This document shows, piece after piece, positions 1-5,389 of a stretch of DNA of 5,729 nt. The position numbers were made by a program, and so were the translations under genes. A model generated the notes under the pieces. That model saw nothing but the letters and a program-made list of their open reading frames with translations. It did no database searches and was not told the origin of the DNA. This stretch comes from Flavobacteriaceae bacterium (GTDB lineage Bacteria; Bacteroidota; Bacteroidia; Flavobacteriales; Flavobacteriaceae), in NCBI GenBank assembly GCA_947472705.1, contig CANJDA010000141.1, positions 1 to 5,729 on the forward strand, read 5' to 3'. Each line of letters opens with the position of its first letter. The stretch's first letter is position 1.

Positions 1-1
1 A

Positions 2-199
2 AAGAGAAACGGACACCGTCAGTATCTTACTCAAATTGTAATTGAAGGTATCAGCGCAACCGGCGGTAAAAAAGCGGTAAAAGCTGAGAAAGCTACAGAA
101 CCAAAAGCAGAGAAAGAAACAGCAGAGCCAAAAGCACCAAAAGCTCCAAAGGCAAAAAAAGCTGATGTAGAAACTCCTGCAACAGAAGAAAACAATTAA
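2..199 (+). CDS. rplU: 50S ribosomal protein L21, C-terminal part (partial at window start)
   Basis: This is the last 65 codons of a gene that begins before the window; its stop is TAA at 197-199. The first visible residues, KRNGHRQYLTQIVIEGI, match the conserved C-terminal end of bacterial L21, a 23S rRNA-binding protein of the large ribosomal subunit. After this core comes a tail of about 45 residues built almost only from Lys, Ala, Glu, Pro and Thr, with PKA/EPKA units repeated. It is low in complexity and probably disordered. Such tails are absent from the short E. coli type L21 but occur in Bacteroidota. The gene lies 19 bases before rpmA, the usual rplU-rpmA order, and the two share the terminator after rpmA. 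The identification rests on the short core motif plus the neighbour, and is strong. Confidence 0.93.
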   Translation, partial: KRNGHRQYLTQIVIEGISATGGKKAVKAEKATEPKAEKETAEPKAPKAPKAKKADVETPATEENN

Positions 200-218
200 C
201 ATTTAAAACTTATACGTC

Positions 219-479
219 ATGGCTCACAAGAAAGGTGTCGGTAGTTCTAAGAATGGTAGAGAATCAGAATCGAAACGTTTAGGCGTTAAGATTTACGGAG
301 GACAAGCTGCCATTGCTGGTAATATCATCGTTAGACAAAGAGGTTCTAAACACAACCCTGGAGAAAACGTTTACATGGGTAAAGATCATACTTTACATGC
401 AAAGGTTGACGGGATTGTTAAATTCCAGAAAAAAGGAGATGACAAGTCATTTGTTTCTATCCTTCCATTCGAGGCATAA
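219..479 (+). CDS. rpmA: 50S ribosomal protein L27
   Basis: A complete 86-residue L27, the usual length for the family. The N-terminus MAHKKGVGSSKNGRESESKR is the classical L27 start. Its flexible end reaches the peptidyl transferase centre and helps position tRNA, as known for the family. There is no cleavable N-terminal extension of the Firmicutes type. The core motifs GVKIYGGQAAIAGNIIVRQRG (residues 22-42), GENVYMGKDHTLHA (48-61) and GIVKF (65-69) are all present. The ATG at 219 is the only sensible start and is preceded by AT-rich sequence without a Shine-Dalgarno motif, as is normal in Bacteroidota. It is co-transcribed with rplU, 19 bases upstream, and is followed 21 bases after its stop by a hairpin terminator. 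Confidence 0.98.
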   Translation: MAHKKGVGSSKNGRESESKRLGVKIYGGQAAIAGNIIVRQRGSKHNPGENVYMGKDHTLHAKVDGIVKFQKKGDDKSFVSILPFEA

Positions 480-500
480 GAACCACTCTTATCAAAATAT

Positions 501-535
501 AAAACCCGTTCAGTAATGAGCGGGTTTTTTGTTTT
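501..535 (+). terminator. Intrinsic terminator of rplU-rpmA, possibly bidirectional
   Basis: Bases 501-512 pair with 517-528 in a 12-bp stem (one G-T wobble at 509/520) closed by the four-base loop GTAA, a GNRA-type loop. The stem is followed by a T-rich run (525-537) broken by a single G. This is a textbook Rho-independent terminator for the ribosomal protein operon. The A-rich left flank becomes a T-rich tract on the other strand, so the hairpin may also stop transcription of the convergent minus-strand gene that ends at 551. That second role is inference. Confidence 0.93.
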
Positions 536-550
536 TTATAAACATTTATT

Positions 551-1234
551 TTATTTAGTCTGCGTTATTATAGAATTTCCTTTATCAATGGTTAAGTAGT
601 AGAGGAGTTTTTCGTTATAATCCTTAACAGCATATTTTACTAGGGCTTTTGTTTTTTTTATGATTGTGGTGTTGTACAAATCTTCCATACAACTCTCTGT
701 TAAAAATTCTCCTTTGTTCTTTATATTCCAGTTTTTATCGAAGTAGATGATCCTATAACCTTTTTCGCCTTCACTTGCACCACATCTGCCACAGGCATTG
801 TGATTGGAAATGCTTTCAAAAGAAAAAACAACCCTTTTTTCATTGGCATCTTGGTGAACACTAACAAAACTATTGCCTCCATACCCCGGAAAGGCTTTTA
901 ATAAATCAATTGTTTTGCCATTAGGAAGTTTAAAGTATTCAAATTCTCTGCCTACGGAAATGTTATCAGTATTCAATTGAATGGGTGCTTTTTTAATTCC
1001 CATTTGAAAGCTCCCTATCCAGTGGGTAGTTTTAGAATTATCATAGCGGCATCGGTCAAATCGTAGTGCTTCTTTGTAACTAGAGTTTTCAAATAAGCTA
1101 TCAAGAGTGGTAGAGGTTTCTTTGTCTTTGATGTTTTTTACTGTAGCAGCATTATGCTTGCCATAGTTATAAAGTTTCATATCACAATCGTTTGAAAAGC
1201 CACTTAGCGGAATCTTTATTTTTTTATTTGTCAT
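551..1234 (-). CDS. Hypothetical protein, C-terminal piece of the frameshifted secreted protein
   Basis: An open frame of 227 codons from an ATG at 1234 (MTNKKIKIPLSG) to TAA at 551-553. The frame is open back to 1273, but the 13 extra residues only shadow the upstream ORF. I do not recognise a named family. Visible features are THWIGSFQ (residues 70-77), resembling the 'G.W' element of small beta-rich extracellular domains; a CGRCG pair of cysteines (148 and 151) in NACGRCGASEGEKGYRIIYF; and FLTESC (177-182). Taken alone it has no signal peptide, although cysteine spacing and composition fit an exported protein. This supports it being the body of the protein whose signal peptide is encoded at 1224-1436. 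If intact translation occurs it would need a frameshift or reinitiation at the overlapping ATG. It converges on rpmA across the terminator at 501-535. Confidence 0.6.
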   Translation of the reverse strand: MTNKKIKIPLSGFSNDCDMKLYNYGKHNAATVKNIKDKETSTTLDSLFENSSYKEALRFDRCRYDNSKTTHWIGSFQMGIKKAPIQLNTDNISVGREFEYFKLPNGKTIDLLKAFPGYGGNSFVSVHQDANEKRVVFSFESISNHNACGRCGASEGEKGYRIIYFDKNWNIKNKGEFLTESCMEDLYNTTIIKKTKALVKYAVKDYNEKLLYYLTIDKGNSIITQTK

Positions 1235-1436
1235 AATAGTACCAGCCTTCAATATAGGTATCCTCGCTATCACAGTCTATGATATCGCCATTTTTTAAAA
1301 ATAAAGTAATCGGACTGCCGTTGATGTTGCCCTTAAATAAATCGGTGTCTTCACTTTTCGCTATCACCTTAAAGGTTTTTTGAGCAAAAAAAGAGGTTGT
1401 TATCAGGATAAAAAAAAGGCTTATGAATCGTTTCAT
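1224..1436 (-). CDS. Secreted hypothetical protein, N-terminal piece with signal peptide
   Basis: A 70-residue ORF starting with ATG at 1436. Residues 1-19 (MKRFISLFFILITTSFFAQ) are a clear Sec signal peptide: two basic residues, a hydrophobic core, and the 'FFAQ' end typical of Flavobacteriaceae. No lipobox cysteine follows, so export to the periplasm or outside by signal peptidase I is expected. Residues 20-70 contain GNINGSPITLFLKNGDIIDC and YIEGWYYYDK, resembling a short beta-rich repeat seen in Bacteroidota hypothetical proteins. The ORF stops at 1224 and overlaps the next frame by 11 bases if that frame starts at its internal ATG (1234). It is most likely the front part of a longer protein, not a stand-alone peptide. 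Its function is unknown. No clear promoter was found upstream; TACATTGG near the start is one base off the -7 consensus. Confidence 0.65.
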   Translation of the reverse strand: MKRFISLFFILITTSFFAQKTFKVIAKSEDTDLFKGNINGSPITLFLKNGDIIDCDSEDTYIEGWYYYDK

Positions 1437-1473
1437 GTTTTGGGTTTCTTGTAGCCAATGTACAAAAAGATTA

Positions 1474-1506
1474 TAAAAAAATAACCCCCACTTTTCAGTG
1501 AGGGTT
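1474..1506 (-). terminator. Intrinsic terminator of ahcY
   Basis: Read on the minus strand, bases 1506-1497 pair with 1492-1483 in a 10-bp stem (one T-G wobble) capped by the loop GAAA, a GNRA tetraloop. After one A (1482) and T-A at 1481-1480 comes a T-rich run down to about 1474. It lies about 44 bases after the ahcY stop and immediately upstream of the next minus-strand gene, so it separates ahcY transcription from the secreted-protein gene. Confidence 0.85.
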
Positions 1507-1516
1507 TCTATATTAG

Positions 1517-1536
1517 ATTCCCGCCTTAGCGGGAAT
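1517..1536. repeat. REP-like palindrome ATTCCC-N8-GGGAAT
   Basis: A perfect 8-bp inverted repeat, ATTCCCGC / GCGGGAAT, around the loop CTTA. It is flanked by TAG on the left and TGACA on the right. It is much richer in GC than its surroundings. The ATTCCC-N8-GGGAAT form is the same as the neisserial dRS3 repeat, and similar 'GTCATTCCCGC...GCGGGAATC' units are scattered in intergenic DNA of many bacteria. It sits 13 bases beyond the ahcY stop and before the ahcY terminator, a typical place for REP-type elements. One copy only is seen here, so the claim that it is a dispersed repeat rests on resemblance. Confidence 0.7.
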
Positions 1537-1549
1537 GACAGACTAAAGA

Positions 1550-2866
1550 TTAGTATCTGTAATACTCTGGTTTGTATGGCCCTTCAACAGCAACACCAAT
1601 ATAAGCTGCTTGCTCGTTATTTAAGGTCTCCAATTCAACACCTAACTTAGCCAAGTGTAAAGCTGCTACTTTTTCATCTAAATGTTTTGGTAACATATAC
1701 ACTTCGTTTTTATATGCCGCACTGTTATTCCACAATTCTAATTGAGCCAAAGTTTGGTTCGTGAATGAATTACTCATTACAAAACTTGGGTGTCCTGTTG
1801 CACATCCTAAGTTTACCAAACGACCTTCCGCCAAGATAAGAATATCTTTTCCAGCAATAGTATATTTGTCTACTTGTGGTTTGATTTCTACTTTAGACGC
1901 ACCGTGGTTTTTGTTTAACCATGCCATGTCGATTTCGTTATCAAAGTGACCAATGTTACAAACGATCGTTTTGTCTTTCATTTGCTCAAAATGGCTACCC
2001 ATTACAATGTCTTTATTTCCAGTAGTTGTGATGATGATATCAGCATTTCCTACTACAGTGTTTAATCTTTTTACTTCAAAACCGTCCATAGCCGCTTGTA
2101 AAGCACAGATTGGATCGATTTCGGTAACTGTAACGATAGAACCTGCACCTCTGAAAGAAGCAGCAGTACCTTTACCTACGTCACCATAACCACAAACTAC
2201 AACTCTTTTACCTGCCAACATTACATCGGTAGCTCTTCTGATAGCATCTACAGCTGATTCTTTACAACCGTATTTGTTATCAAATTTAGATTTAGTAACC
2301 GAGTCATTTACGTTGATAGCTGGCATGAATAAGGTTCCGTTTTTCATTCTTTCATACAAACGGTGAACACCTGTAGTCGTTTCTTCTGATAATCCTTTGA
2401 TACCTGGAATCAATTCTGGGTAACGGTCGAATACCATATTAGTCAAATCACCACCATCATCCAAAATCATATTCAATGGTTTTCTGTCTTCACCAAAGAA
2501 TAAGGTTTGCTCAATACACCAGTCAAAAGATTCTTCATCCAAACCTTTCCAAGCATATACTTGGATACCTGCAGCAGCAATAGCCGCAGCCGCTTGATCT
2601 TGAGTTGAGAAAATGTTACATGATGACCAAGTAACTTCGGCTCCAAGAGCAATTAAGGTTTCAATAAGGACCGCCGTTTGGATTGTCATGTGTAGACATC
2701 CTGCGATACGGGCTCCTTTTAACGGTTGGCTAGCACCATATTCTGCACGAAGTGCCATTAATCCTGGCATTTCAGCTTCCGCTAGTTCAATTTCTTTTCT
2801 TCCCCAAGCTGCCAAGTTAATGTCCTTAACTTTGTAAGCTACAAATGGTAAAGTTTGTGTACTCAT
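1550..2866 (-). CDS. ahcY: Adenosylhomocysteinase (S-adenosyl-L-homocysteine hydrolase)
   Basis: A complete 438-residue cytosolic enzyme that reversibly splits S-adenosylhomocysteine into homocysteine and adenosine using bound NAD. It removes the product that inhibits methyltransferases and feeds the methionine cycle. Motifs in order: GCLHMT with H59; LDDGGD with D137; SEETTTG with E162; NDSVTKSKFDN with K192, D196 and N197 (equivalents of human K186, D190, N191); the NAD-binding GYGDVGKG loop at 216-223; TEIDP (248-252); CNIGHFD (303-309); GHPSFVMSNSF (358-368); and the C-terminal KPEYYRY, whose Lys and Tyr reach the neighbouring subunit's NAD site. The length matches the family, with no long plant/bacterial-type insertion missing or broken. 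The ATG at 2866 is confirmed by a perfect -7 promoter element 34 bases upstream. It is monocistronic, with its own terminator, and is divergent from the phosphopantetheinyl transferase gene. Confidence 0.98.
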   Translation of the reverse strand: MSTQTLPFVAYKVKDINLAAWGRKEIELAEAEMPGLMALRAEYGASQPLKGARIAGCLHMTIQTAVLIETLIALGAEVTWSSCNIFSTQDQAAAAIAAAGIQVYAWKGLDEESFDWCIEQTLFFGEDRKPLNMILDDGGDLTNMVFDRYPELIPGIKGLSEETTTGVHRLYERMKNGTLFMPAINVNDSVTKSKFDNKYGCKESAVDAIRRATDVMLAGKRVVVCGYGDVGKGTAASFRGAGSIVTVTEIDPICALQAAMDGFEVKRLNTVVGNADIIITTTGNKDIVMGSHFEQMKDKTIVCNIGHFDNEIDMAWLNKNHGASKVEIKPQVDKYTIAGKDILILAEGRLVNLGCATGHPSFVMSNSFTNQTLAQLELWNNSAAYKNEVYMLPKHLDEKVAALHLAKLGVELETLNNEQAAYIGVAVEGPYKPEYYRY

Positions 2867-2892
2867 CTATAAAATATTTATATTAGCTAAAA

Positions 2893-2931
2893 TTTTTTGC
2901 AAAGCTACATAATAGGAAAGAATTAAAAAAA
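2893..2931 (-). promoter_or_regulatory. Bacteroidota-type promoter of ahcY
   Basis: The minus strand carries TAGCTTTG at 2907-2900, an exact match to the Bacteroidota -7 consensus TAnnTTTG. The -33 region is a T7 run at 2931-2925 in place of a clear TTG. Transcription would start near 2893, leaving a leader of only about 27 bases before the ATG at 2866. That is too short for a SAM or SAH riboswitch. The A/T tracts between 2925 and 2947 may add curvature or act like an UP element (inference). Confidence 0.72.
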
Positions 2932-2943
2932 GGTTTTTTACTT

Positions 2944-2973
2944 TTTTGTGAATTGTTTAGCCTCTTAATTTTC
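2944..2973 (+). promoter_or_regulatory. Candidate promoter of the phosphopantetheinyl transferase gene
   Basis: TTTTG at 2944-2948 and TAATTTTC at 2966-2973 are separated by 17 bases. This fits the Bacteroidota layout TTTG-N17-23-TAnnTTTG with one mismatch in the last base of the -7 box. The predicted start near 2980 would give a leader of about 25 bases before the ATG at 3005. The -33 box abuts the A/T tracts used by the divergent ahcY promoter, so the two promoters lie back to back. Confidence 0.38.
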
Positions 2974-3004
2974 TGAAAAACAAACAGATAATTCCAAATT
3001 ACCC

Positions 3005-3634
3005 ATGCCACTACTAAAAATCAACTCTTTAAAAGACAATACCGAATTATTGGTATGGAAAATCACCGAGAGTTTCGATGAACTTTTTAGTACTGTAGTG
3101 TTAAAAGAGGAATCTTTAACTCGCCTAGAAGGGATGAAATCGGAAAGCCATCAAAAAGGCTTTATGAGTGTAAGACGCCTGCTGATGGAAAGAGGCTACA
3201 CCGATTTGGATTTGTATTATGACGAATTTGGAAAACCCCATTTGAAAGATGGTAAGCATATTTCTATTTCGCATTCGCATGCCTTTTCGGTAATTGTGTT
3301 AAGCGATGAAAATGTGGGTGCCGATTTAGAAATCTTGAAAGACAAAACCCTAAAACTTGCTCCCCGTTTTATGGATGTTTCACATTTAGTAAATCTAGAT
3401 GAAGCCAATCAGTTGTTAAAAGCCACTGTGGTTTGGGGTATCAAAGAATCAGTCTTTAAACTTAAAAACGAAGTAGGCATTAGCTTCAAAGATCATATTT
3501 TTGAAAACGAGTTTGTTATTGCCGATAAAAAATGTTCGGTGGAATTGCATTTCAATGATAAAGTCGAACACTTTAAAATAGTATTCGACTTTATCGAAAA
3601 TTATGTGTTTGTTTGTGCTTTTAGCACTATTTAG
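3005..3634 (+). CDS. 4'-phosphopantetheinyl transferase superfamily protein (Sfp-type)
   Basis: A complete 209-residue protein of the Sfp/HetI/AcpT group, close to the usual 200-230. It would transfer the phosphopantetheine arm of coenzyme A onto a serine of an acyl or peptidyl carrier protein in the cytoplasm. Motifs in order: DEFGKPHL (73-80); ISISHSHAFSVIVL (86-99), with the CoA-binding region and H90; VGADLEI (104-110), with the Mg-binding D107 and E109; and WGIKESVFKL (144-153), with E148 and the conserved lysines K147 and K152. All catalytic positions are present, so it should be active. The ATG at 3005 gives a natural N-terminus. No carrier protein or synthase gene is nearby, so the partner cannot be named; housekeeping ACP or a flexirubin/polyketide-type ACP are both possible. 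It converges on the small membrane protein gene with an 11-base gap and no evident terminator between them. Confidence 0.9.
   Translation: MPLLKINSLKDNTELLVWKITESFDELFSTVVLKEESLTRLEGMKSESHQKGFMSVRRLLMERGYTDLDLYYDEFGKPHLKDGKHISISHSHAFSVIVLSDENVGADLEILKDKTLKLAPRFMDVSHLVNLDEANQLLKATVVWGIKESVFKLKNEVGISFKDHIFENEFVIADKKCSVELHFNDKVEHFKIVFDFIENYVFVCAFSTI
3557..3595. repeat. Inverted repeat in the 3' end of the phosphopantetheinyl transferase gene
   Basis: GATAAAGTCGAA (3557-3568) is exactly complementary to TTCGACTTTATC (3584-3595). After one mismatch (3569/3583), the pairing resumes with two or three pairs (3570-3572 with 3580-3582). The loop is 7-9 bases. The arms lie inside codons for DKVEHFKIVFDFIE. 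No T-run follows on either strand, so it is not a classical terminator. It could mark or protect a 3' end for either convergent gene. Confidence 0.7.
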
Positions 3635-3645
3635 GGATGAAGTAG

Positions 3646-3923
3646 TTAAATAACAAACACATTTAATATTATAGCCACAGCGCTAAGTATAACGCTAAAA
3701 ATAGTCATGTTGAATACAGTTTTGGGAGTTAGCTGAGCCAAAATAGCCACATTAACAATGGTACAAGTAATAGCCACGAATGAAAGTTGTAGCATTTGGA
3801 TAAATGAGTTTCCATTTTCAAGAATGTACATGGCTGCGGCTCCTCCTAAACAACTTTGACCAATAATAACCAAAGCGGCAAAGCCAACGTAACTTTGTTG
3901 AAAATCTCCGAGTGTTTTGTCAT
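3646..3923 (-). CDS. Small three-helix membrane protein (apparent one-base frameshift at codon 3-4)
   Basis: The long open frame ends at TAA 3646-3648 and runs upstream without an in-frame ATG at its front; a TTG at 3873 would give 75 residues. The frame stays open further up and reads DKTLGDFQQSYVGFAALVIIGQSCLGGAAAMYIL, so the TTG start would cut the first helix. An ATG at 3923 lies in the neighbouring frame (MTKHSEIF, ending after 25 codons). One extra A in the A4 run at 3915-3918 would join them as MTKTLGDFQQSYVGF, giving 92 residues. That product has three hydrophobic segments, at about 13-34, 41-65 and 70-91, and would sit in the inner membrane. A perfect -7 promoter element 30 bases before the ATG supports 3923 as the true start. 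The family is not recognised and the function is unknown. Either the gene is broken, the read has an indel, or a -1 slip on A-AAA restores the frame. Confidence 0.6.
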
Positions 3924-3945
3924 GATACTATGCTTTTTATAAGTT

Positions 3946-3960
3946 AACAGGACAAAGCTA
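3946..3960 (-). promoter_or_regulatory. Bacteroidota-type -7 element for the small membrane protein gene
   Basis: TAGCTTTG on the minus strand (3960-3953) is identical to the octamer in front of ahcY and matches TAnnTTTG exactly. Transcription would start near 3946, about 23 bases before the ATG at 3923. The -33 box is not clear; a T-rich stretch lies at the expected distance. The element shows the locus is, or recently was, expressed. Confidence 0.6.
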
Positions 3961-3967
3961 CCTTGCT

Positions 3968-3996
3968 TATCATTCATAAAAAATGATATAAATCAT
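3968..3996. promoter_or_regulatory. Alternating ATCAT/ATGAT boxes in the divergent gap
   Basis: The 141-base gap between the small membrane protein gene and the GGGP synthase gene holds TATCATT (3968-3974), AATGATA (3982-3988) and ATCAT (3992-3996). The first pair forms a 7-bp inverted repeat; the second pair forms a 5-bp one with a four-base spacer. The arrangement lies just upstream of the minus-strand -7 element and could be an operator for either gene. In such AT-rich DNA it could also be chance. Confidence 0.3.
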
Positions 3997-4030
3997 GTTT
4001 TGTAAAATTTCCTGGATTTTAAAAAAGGGT

Positions 4031-4038
4031 TACATTTA
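4031..4038 (+). promoter_or_regulatory. Candidate -7 element of the GGGPS-pnuC-DUF4301 operon
   Basis: TACATTTA matches TAnnTTTG at seven of eight positions and lies 26 bases before the ATG at 4065, a spacing like that of the ahcY promoter. No TTG sits at the ideal -33 distance; the nearest TTTTG (3998-4002) is 28 bases away. It is therefore only a tentative promoter. Confidence 0.3.
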
Positions 4039-4064
4039 CAAACCTTAAAATAAAGACAACACTC

Positions 4065-4772
4065 ATGTTGTATGACCAAATTGTATCGGCCAAAAAACAA
4101 AACCAAAAGCTGCTTGCTATTTTAATCGATCCGGATAAAGTAGTTATTGAAAACGTTGCTTCTTTGGCTAAAAAAATAATGCAATCGCCGGCTACTCACC
4201 TATTGGTTGGTGGTAGTTCGTTTGATGGAAATCATTTAGATGATATCTTGATTTCTTTAAAAAAAGAAACTAAACTTCCAGTACTGTTGTTTCCGGGAAA
4301 TGCATCGCAAATTTCTCCCGAAGCCGATGGCATTTTGTTTTTACAATTGCTCTCAGGAAGAAACCCCGATTATTTGATTGAACAACAAGTAATGGCGGTT
4401 CCTCTTTTAGAAAAAACCAATTTGGAAATAATCTCAACAGGTTATATTTTAATTGAAAGTGGTAGCGAAACGGCAGTAGAACGGGTGAGTAAAACTAATC
4501 CATTGGATTGTAACAACCATGATTATGTGGCGCAAACTGCCAAAGCGGGTGAGTTTATCGGCAATAAACTAATTTATCTAGAAGCAGGAAGCGGTGCCCA
4601 AAAAGCGGTTCCTTTGGAGATGATTGCAACTGTTGCTAATAGAATCAAAGTACCATTACTAGTTGGCGGAGGTATTCGTTCTCAAAAAGGAATAGAAGAT
4701 GCACATGCTGCAGGAGCCGATATGGTGGTGATTGGAACGGCGTTTGAAAATGATATAAACTTCTTTGATTAA
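4065..4772 (+). CDS. Geranylgeranylglyceryl phosphate synthase family protein (group II, Bacteroidota type)
   Basis: A complete 235-residue TIM-barrel prenyltransferase. The family joins a polyprenyl diphosphate to sn-glycerol-1-phosphate, making the ether bond known from archaeal lipids; the F. johnsoniae relative belongs to the GGPP-using group II. Motifs in order: LIDPDK (20-25), with the Mg/G1P-region aspartates; LLVGGSS (46-52); LLFPGNASQIS (74-84) followed by ADGILFLQLLSGRNPDYLI (87-105); YLEAGSGA (171-178); VGGGIRS (200-206); and IGTAFE (223-228), the phosphate-binding end of the barrel. The length is typical for group II. Its stop overlaps the pnuC start (TAATG), implying co-translation. 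Exact chain length (geranylgeranyl or heptaprenyl) and the fate of the product in this organism cannot be told from sequence. Confidence 0.93.
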   Translation: MLYDQIVSAKKQNQKLLAILIDPDKVVIENVASLAKKIMQSPATHLLVGGSSFDGNHLDDILISLKKETKLPVLLFPGNASQISPEADGILFLQLLSGRNPDYLIEQQVMAVPLLEKTNLEIISTGYILIESGSETAVERVSKTNPLDCNNHDYVAQTAKAGEFIGNKLIYLEAGSGAQKAVPLEMIATVANRIKVPLLVGGGIRSQKGIEDAHAAGADMVVIGTAFENDINFFD

Positions 4773-5389
4773 TGTTTGAATTTCTTTTTGCCCAATATAA
4801 AAACTATCCAACACATGAAATAGTTTTGGAGCTGACAGCTATTCTTTTCGGATTGCTGAGTGTTTGGTATGCTAAAAAAGATAATATTTGGGTATTCCCA
4901 ACTGGTATTATAAACACTGCTATTTATACTTACTTACTATGGAAATGGTCGTTGTTGGGCGATATGATGATTAATTTTTATTATGTGGTGATGAGTGTTT
5001 ATGGATGGTATCACTGGACACGTAAGAAAGATAATGTAATAGCATTTCCCATATCTCGCATGACACTGTCAGAAAAGAAATGGTCTGTTGTCATTTTTGT
5101 TTTAACCGTGCTTTTTGTTATAGTGGTTTACACATTTTTTGATAAATTTACGCATTGGACATCTTATGTGGATACGTTAGTCACTGGAATCTTTTTTGTA
5201 GGGATGTGGCTCATGGCTAGAAGAAAAATAGAGAGCTGGATTTTGTGGATAGTAGGTGATATTATTTCAATTCCGATGTATTTTGTCAAAGGATATTCTT
5301 TTACTAGTATCCAATATTTAATTTTTACAGTTATTGCCGTTTACGGCTATTTAGAATGGAAAAGAGTTTTACAACCCAAGATAGTTTAA
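4772..5389 (+). CDS. pnuC: PnuC-family vitamin transporter (nicotinamide riboside or related)
   Basis: A complete 205-residue integral membrane protein with about seven hydrophobic segments and short loops, typical of PnuC. These proteins carry nicotinamide riboside by facilitated diffusion, with later phosphorylation trapping it as an NAD precursor; relatives in Bacteroidota carry thiamine. Characteristic stretches are ILFGLLSVWYAKKDNIWVFPTG (24-45), SVYGWYHW (75-82), VDTLVTGIFFVGMWLMARRKIESWILWIVGD (133-163), and SIPMYFVKGYSFTSIQYLIFTVIAVYGYLEW (166-196), the conserved PnuC end. The start shares one base with the GGGP synthase stop (TAATG). The 3' end overlaps the DUF4301 start by 34 bases. 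No thiamine riboswitch can precede it, and no NadR-like kinase or thiamine gene is visible, so nicotinamide riboside is the default substrate. This specificity is inference. Confidence 0.9.
   Translation: MFEFLFAQYKNYPTHEIVLELTAILFGLLSVWYAKKDNIWVFPTGIINTAIYTYLLWKWSLLGDMMINFYYVVMSVYGWYHWTRKKDNVIAFPISRMTLSEKKWSVVIFVLTVLFVIVVYTFFDKFTHWTSYVDTLVTGIFFVGMWLMARRKIESWILWIVGDIISIPMYFVKGYSFTSIQYLIFTVIAVYGYLEWKRVLQPKIV

Larger units (their letters stand above)
551..1436 (-). pseudogene. Frameshifted gene for a secreted Bacteroidota protein (whole locus)
   Basis: Two overlapping minus-strand ORFs look like one gene of roughly 296 residues. The upstream ORF (1224-1436) ends in YIEGWYYYDK followed at once by TAA (1224-1226). 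The downstream frame continues with KKIKIPLSGF. Removing one base, for example the T of that TAA, joins them as YYYDKKKIKIPLSGF. That run resembles the 'GYYYYDK..KKIPL.G' stretch I recall from Bacteroidota secreted proteins. The break sits against an A7 run (minus strand, 1219-1225). It may be a true inactivating indel, a sequencing error, or less likely a recoding or reinitiation site. The two pieces are described separately below. Confidence 0.7.

Noticed and set aside
313..516. A 67-codon open frame overlapping rpmA on the same strand
   Set aside because: It is an out-of-frame shadow of rpmA, runs into the terminator, and has no family-like sequence.
1235..1273. Start of the C-terminal fragment at the upstream ATG (1273)
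   Set aside because: The extra 13 residues merely read the upstream ORF in the wrong frame; the domain continuity begins only after about 1234.
1761..2837. Three plus-strand open frames (1761-1949, 1953-2189, 2613-2837) opposite ahcY
   Set aside because: They are antisense shadows of a fully conserved ahcY gene, with no promoter or recognisable protein features.
2867..2893. A possible SAM or SAH riboswitch in front of ahcY
   Set aside because: The promoter position leaves a leader of only about 27 AT-rich bases with no hairpin, too short for any known aptamer.
3217..3408. A 63-codon minus-strand frame inside the phosphopantetheinyl transferase gene
   Set aside because: It is antisense to the conserved GKPHL...SISHSH...GADLEI region and is explained by that gene's codon use.
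4700..4772. A thiamine (TPP) riboswitch controlling pnuC
   Set aside because: pnuC starts within the stop codon of the upstream gene, so there is no leader, and no THI-box-like sequence is visible.
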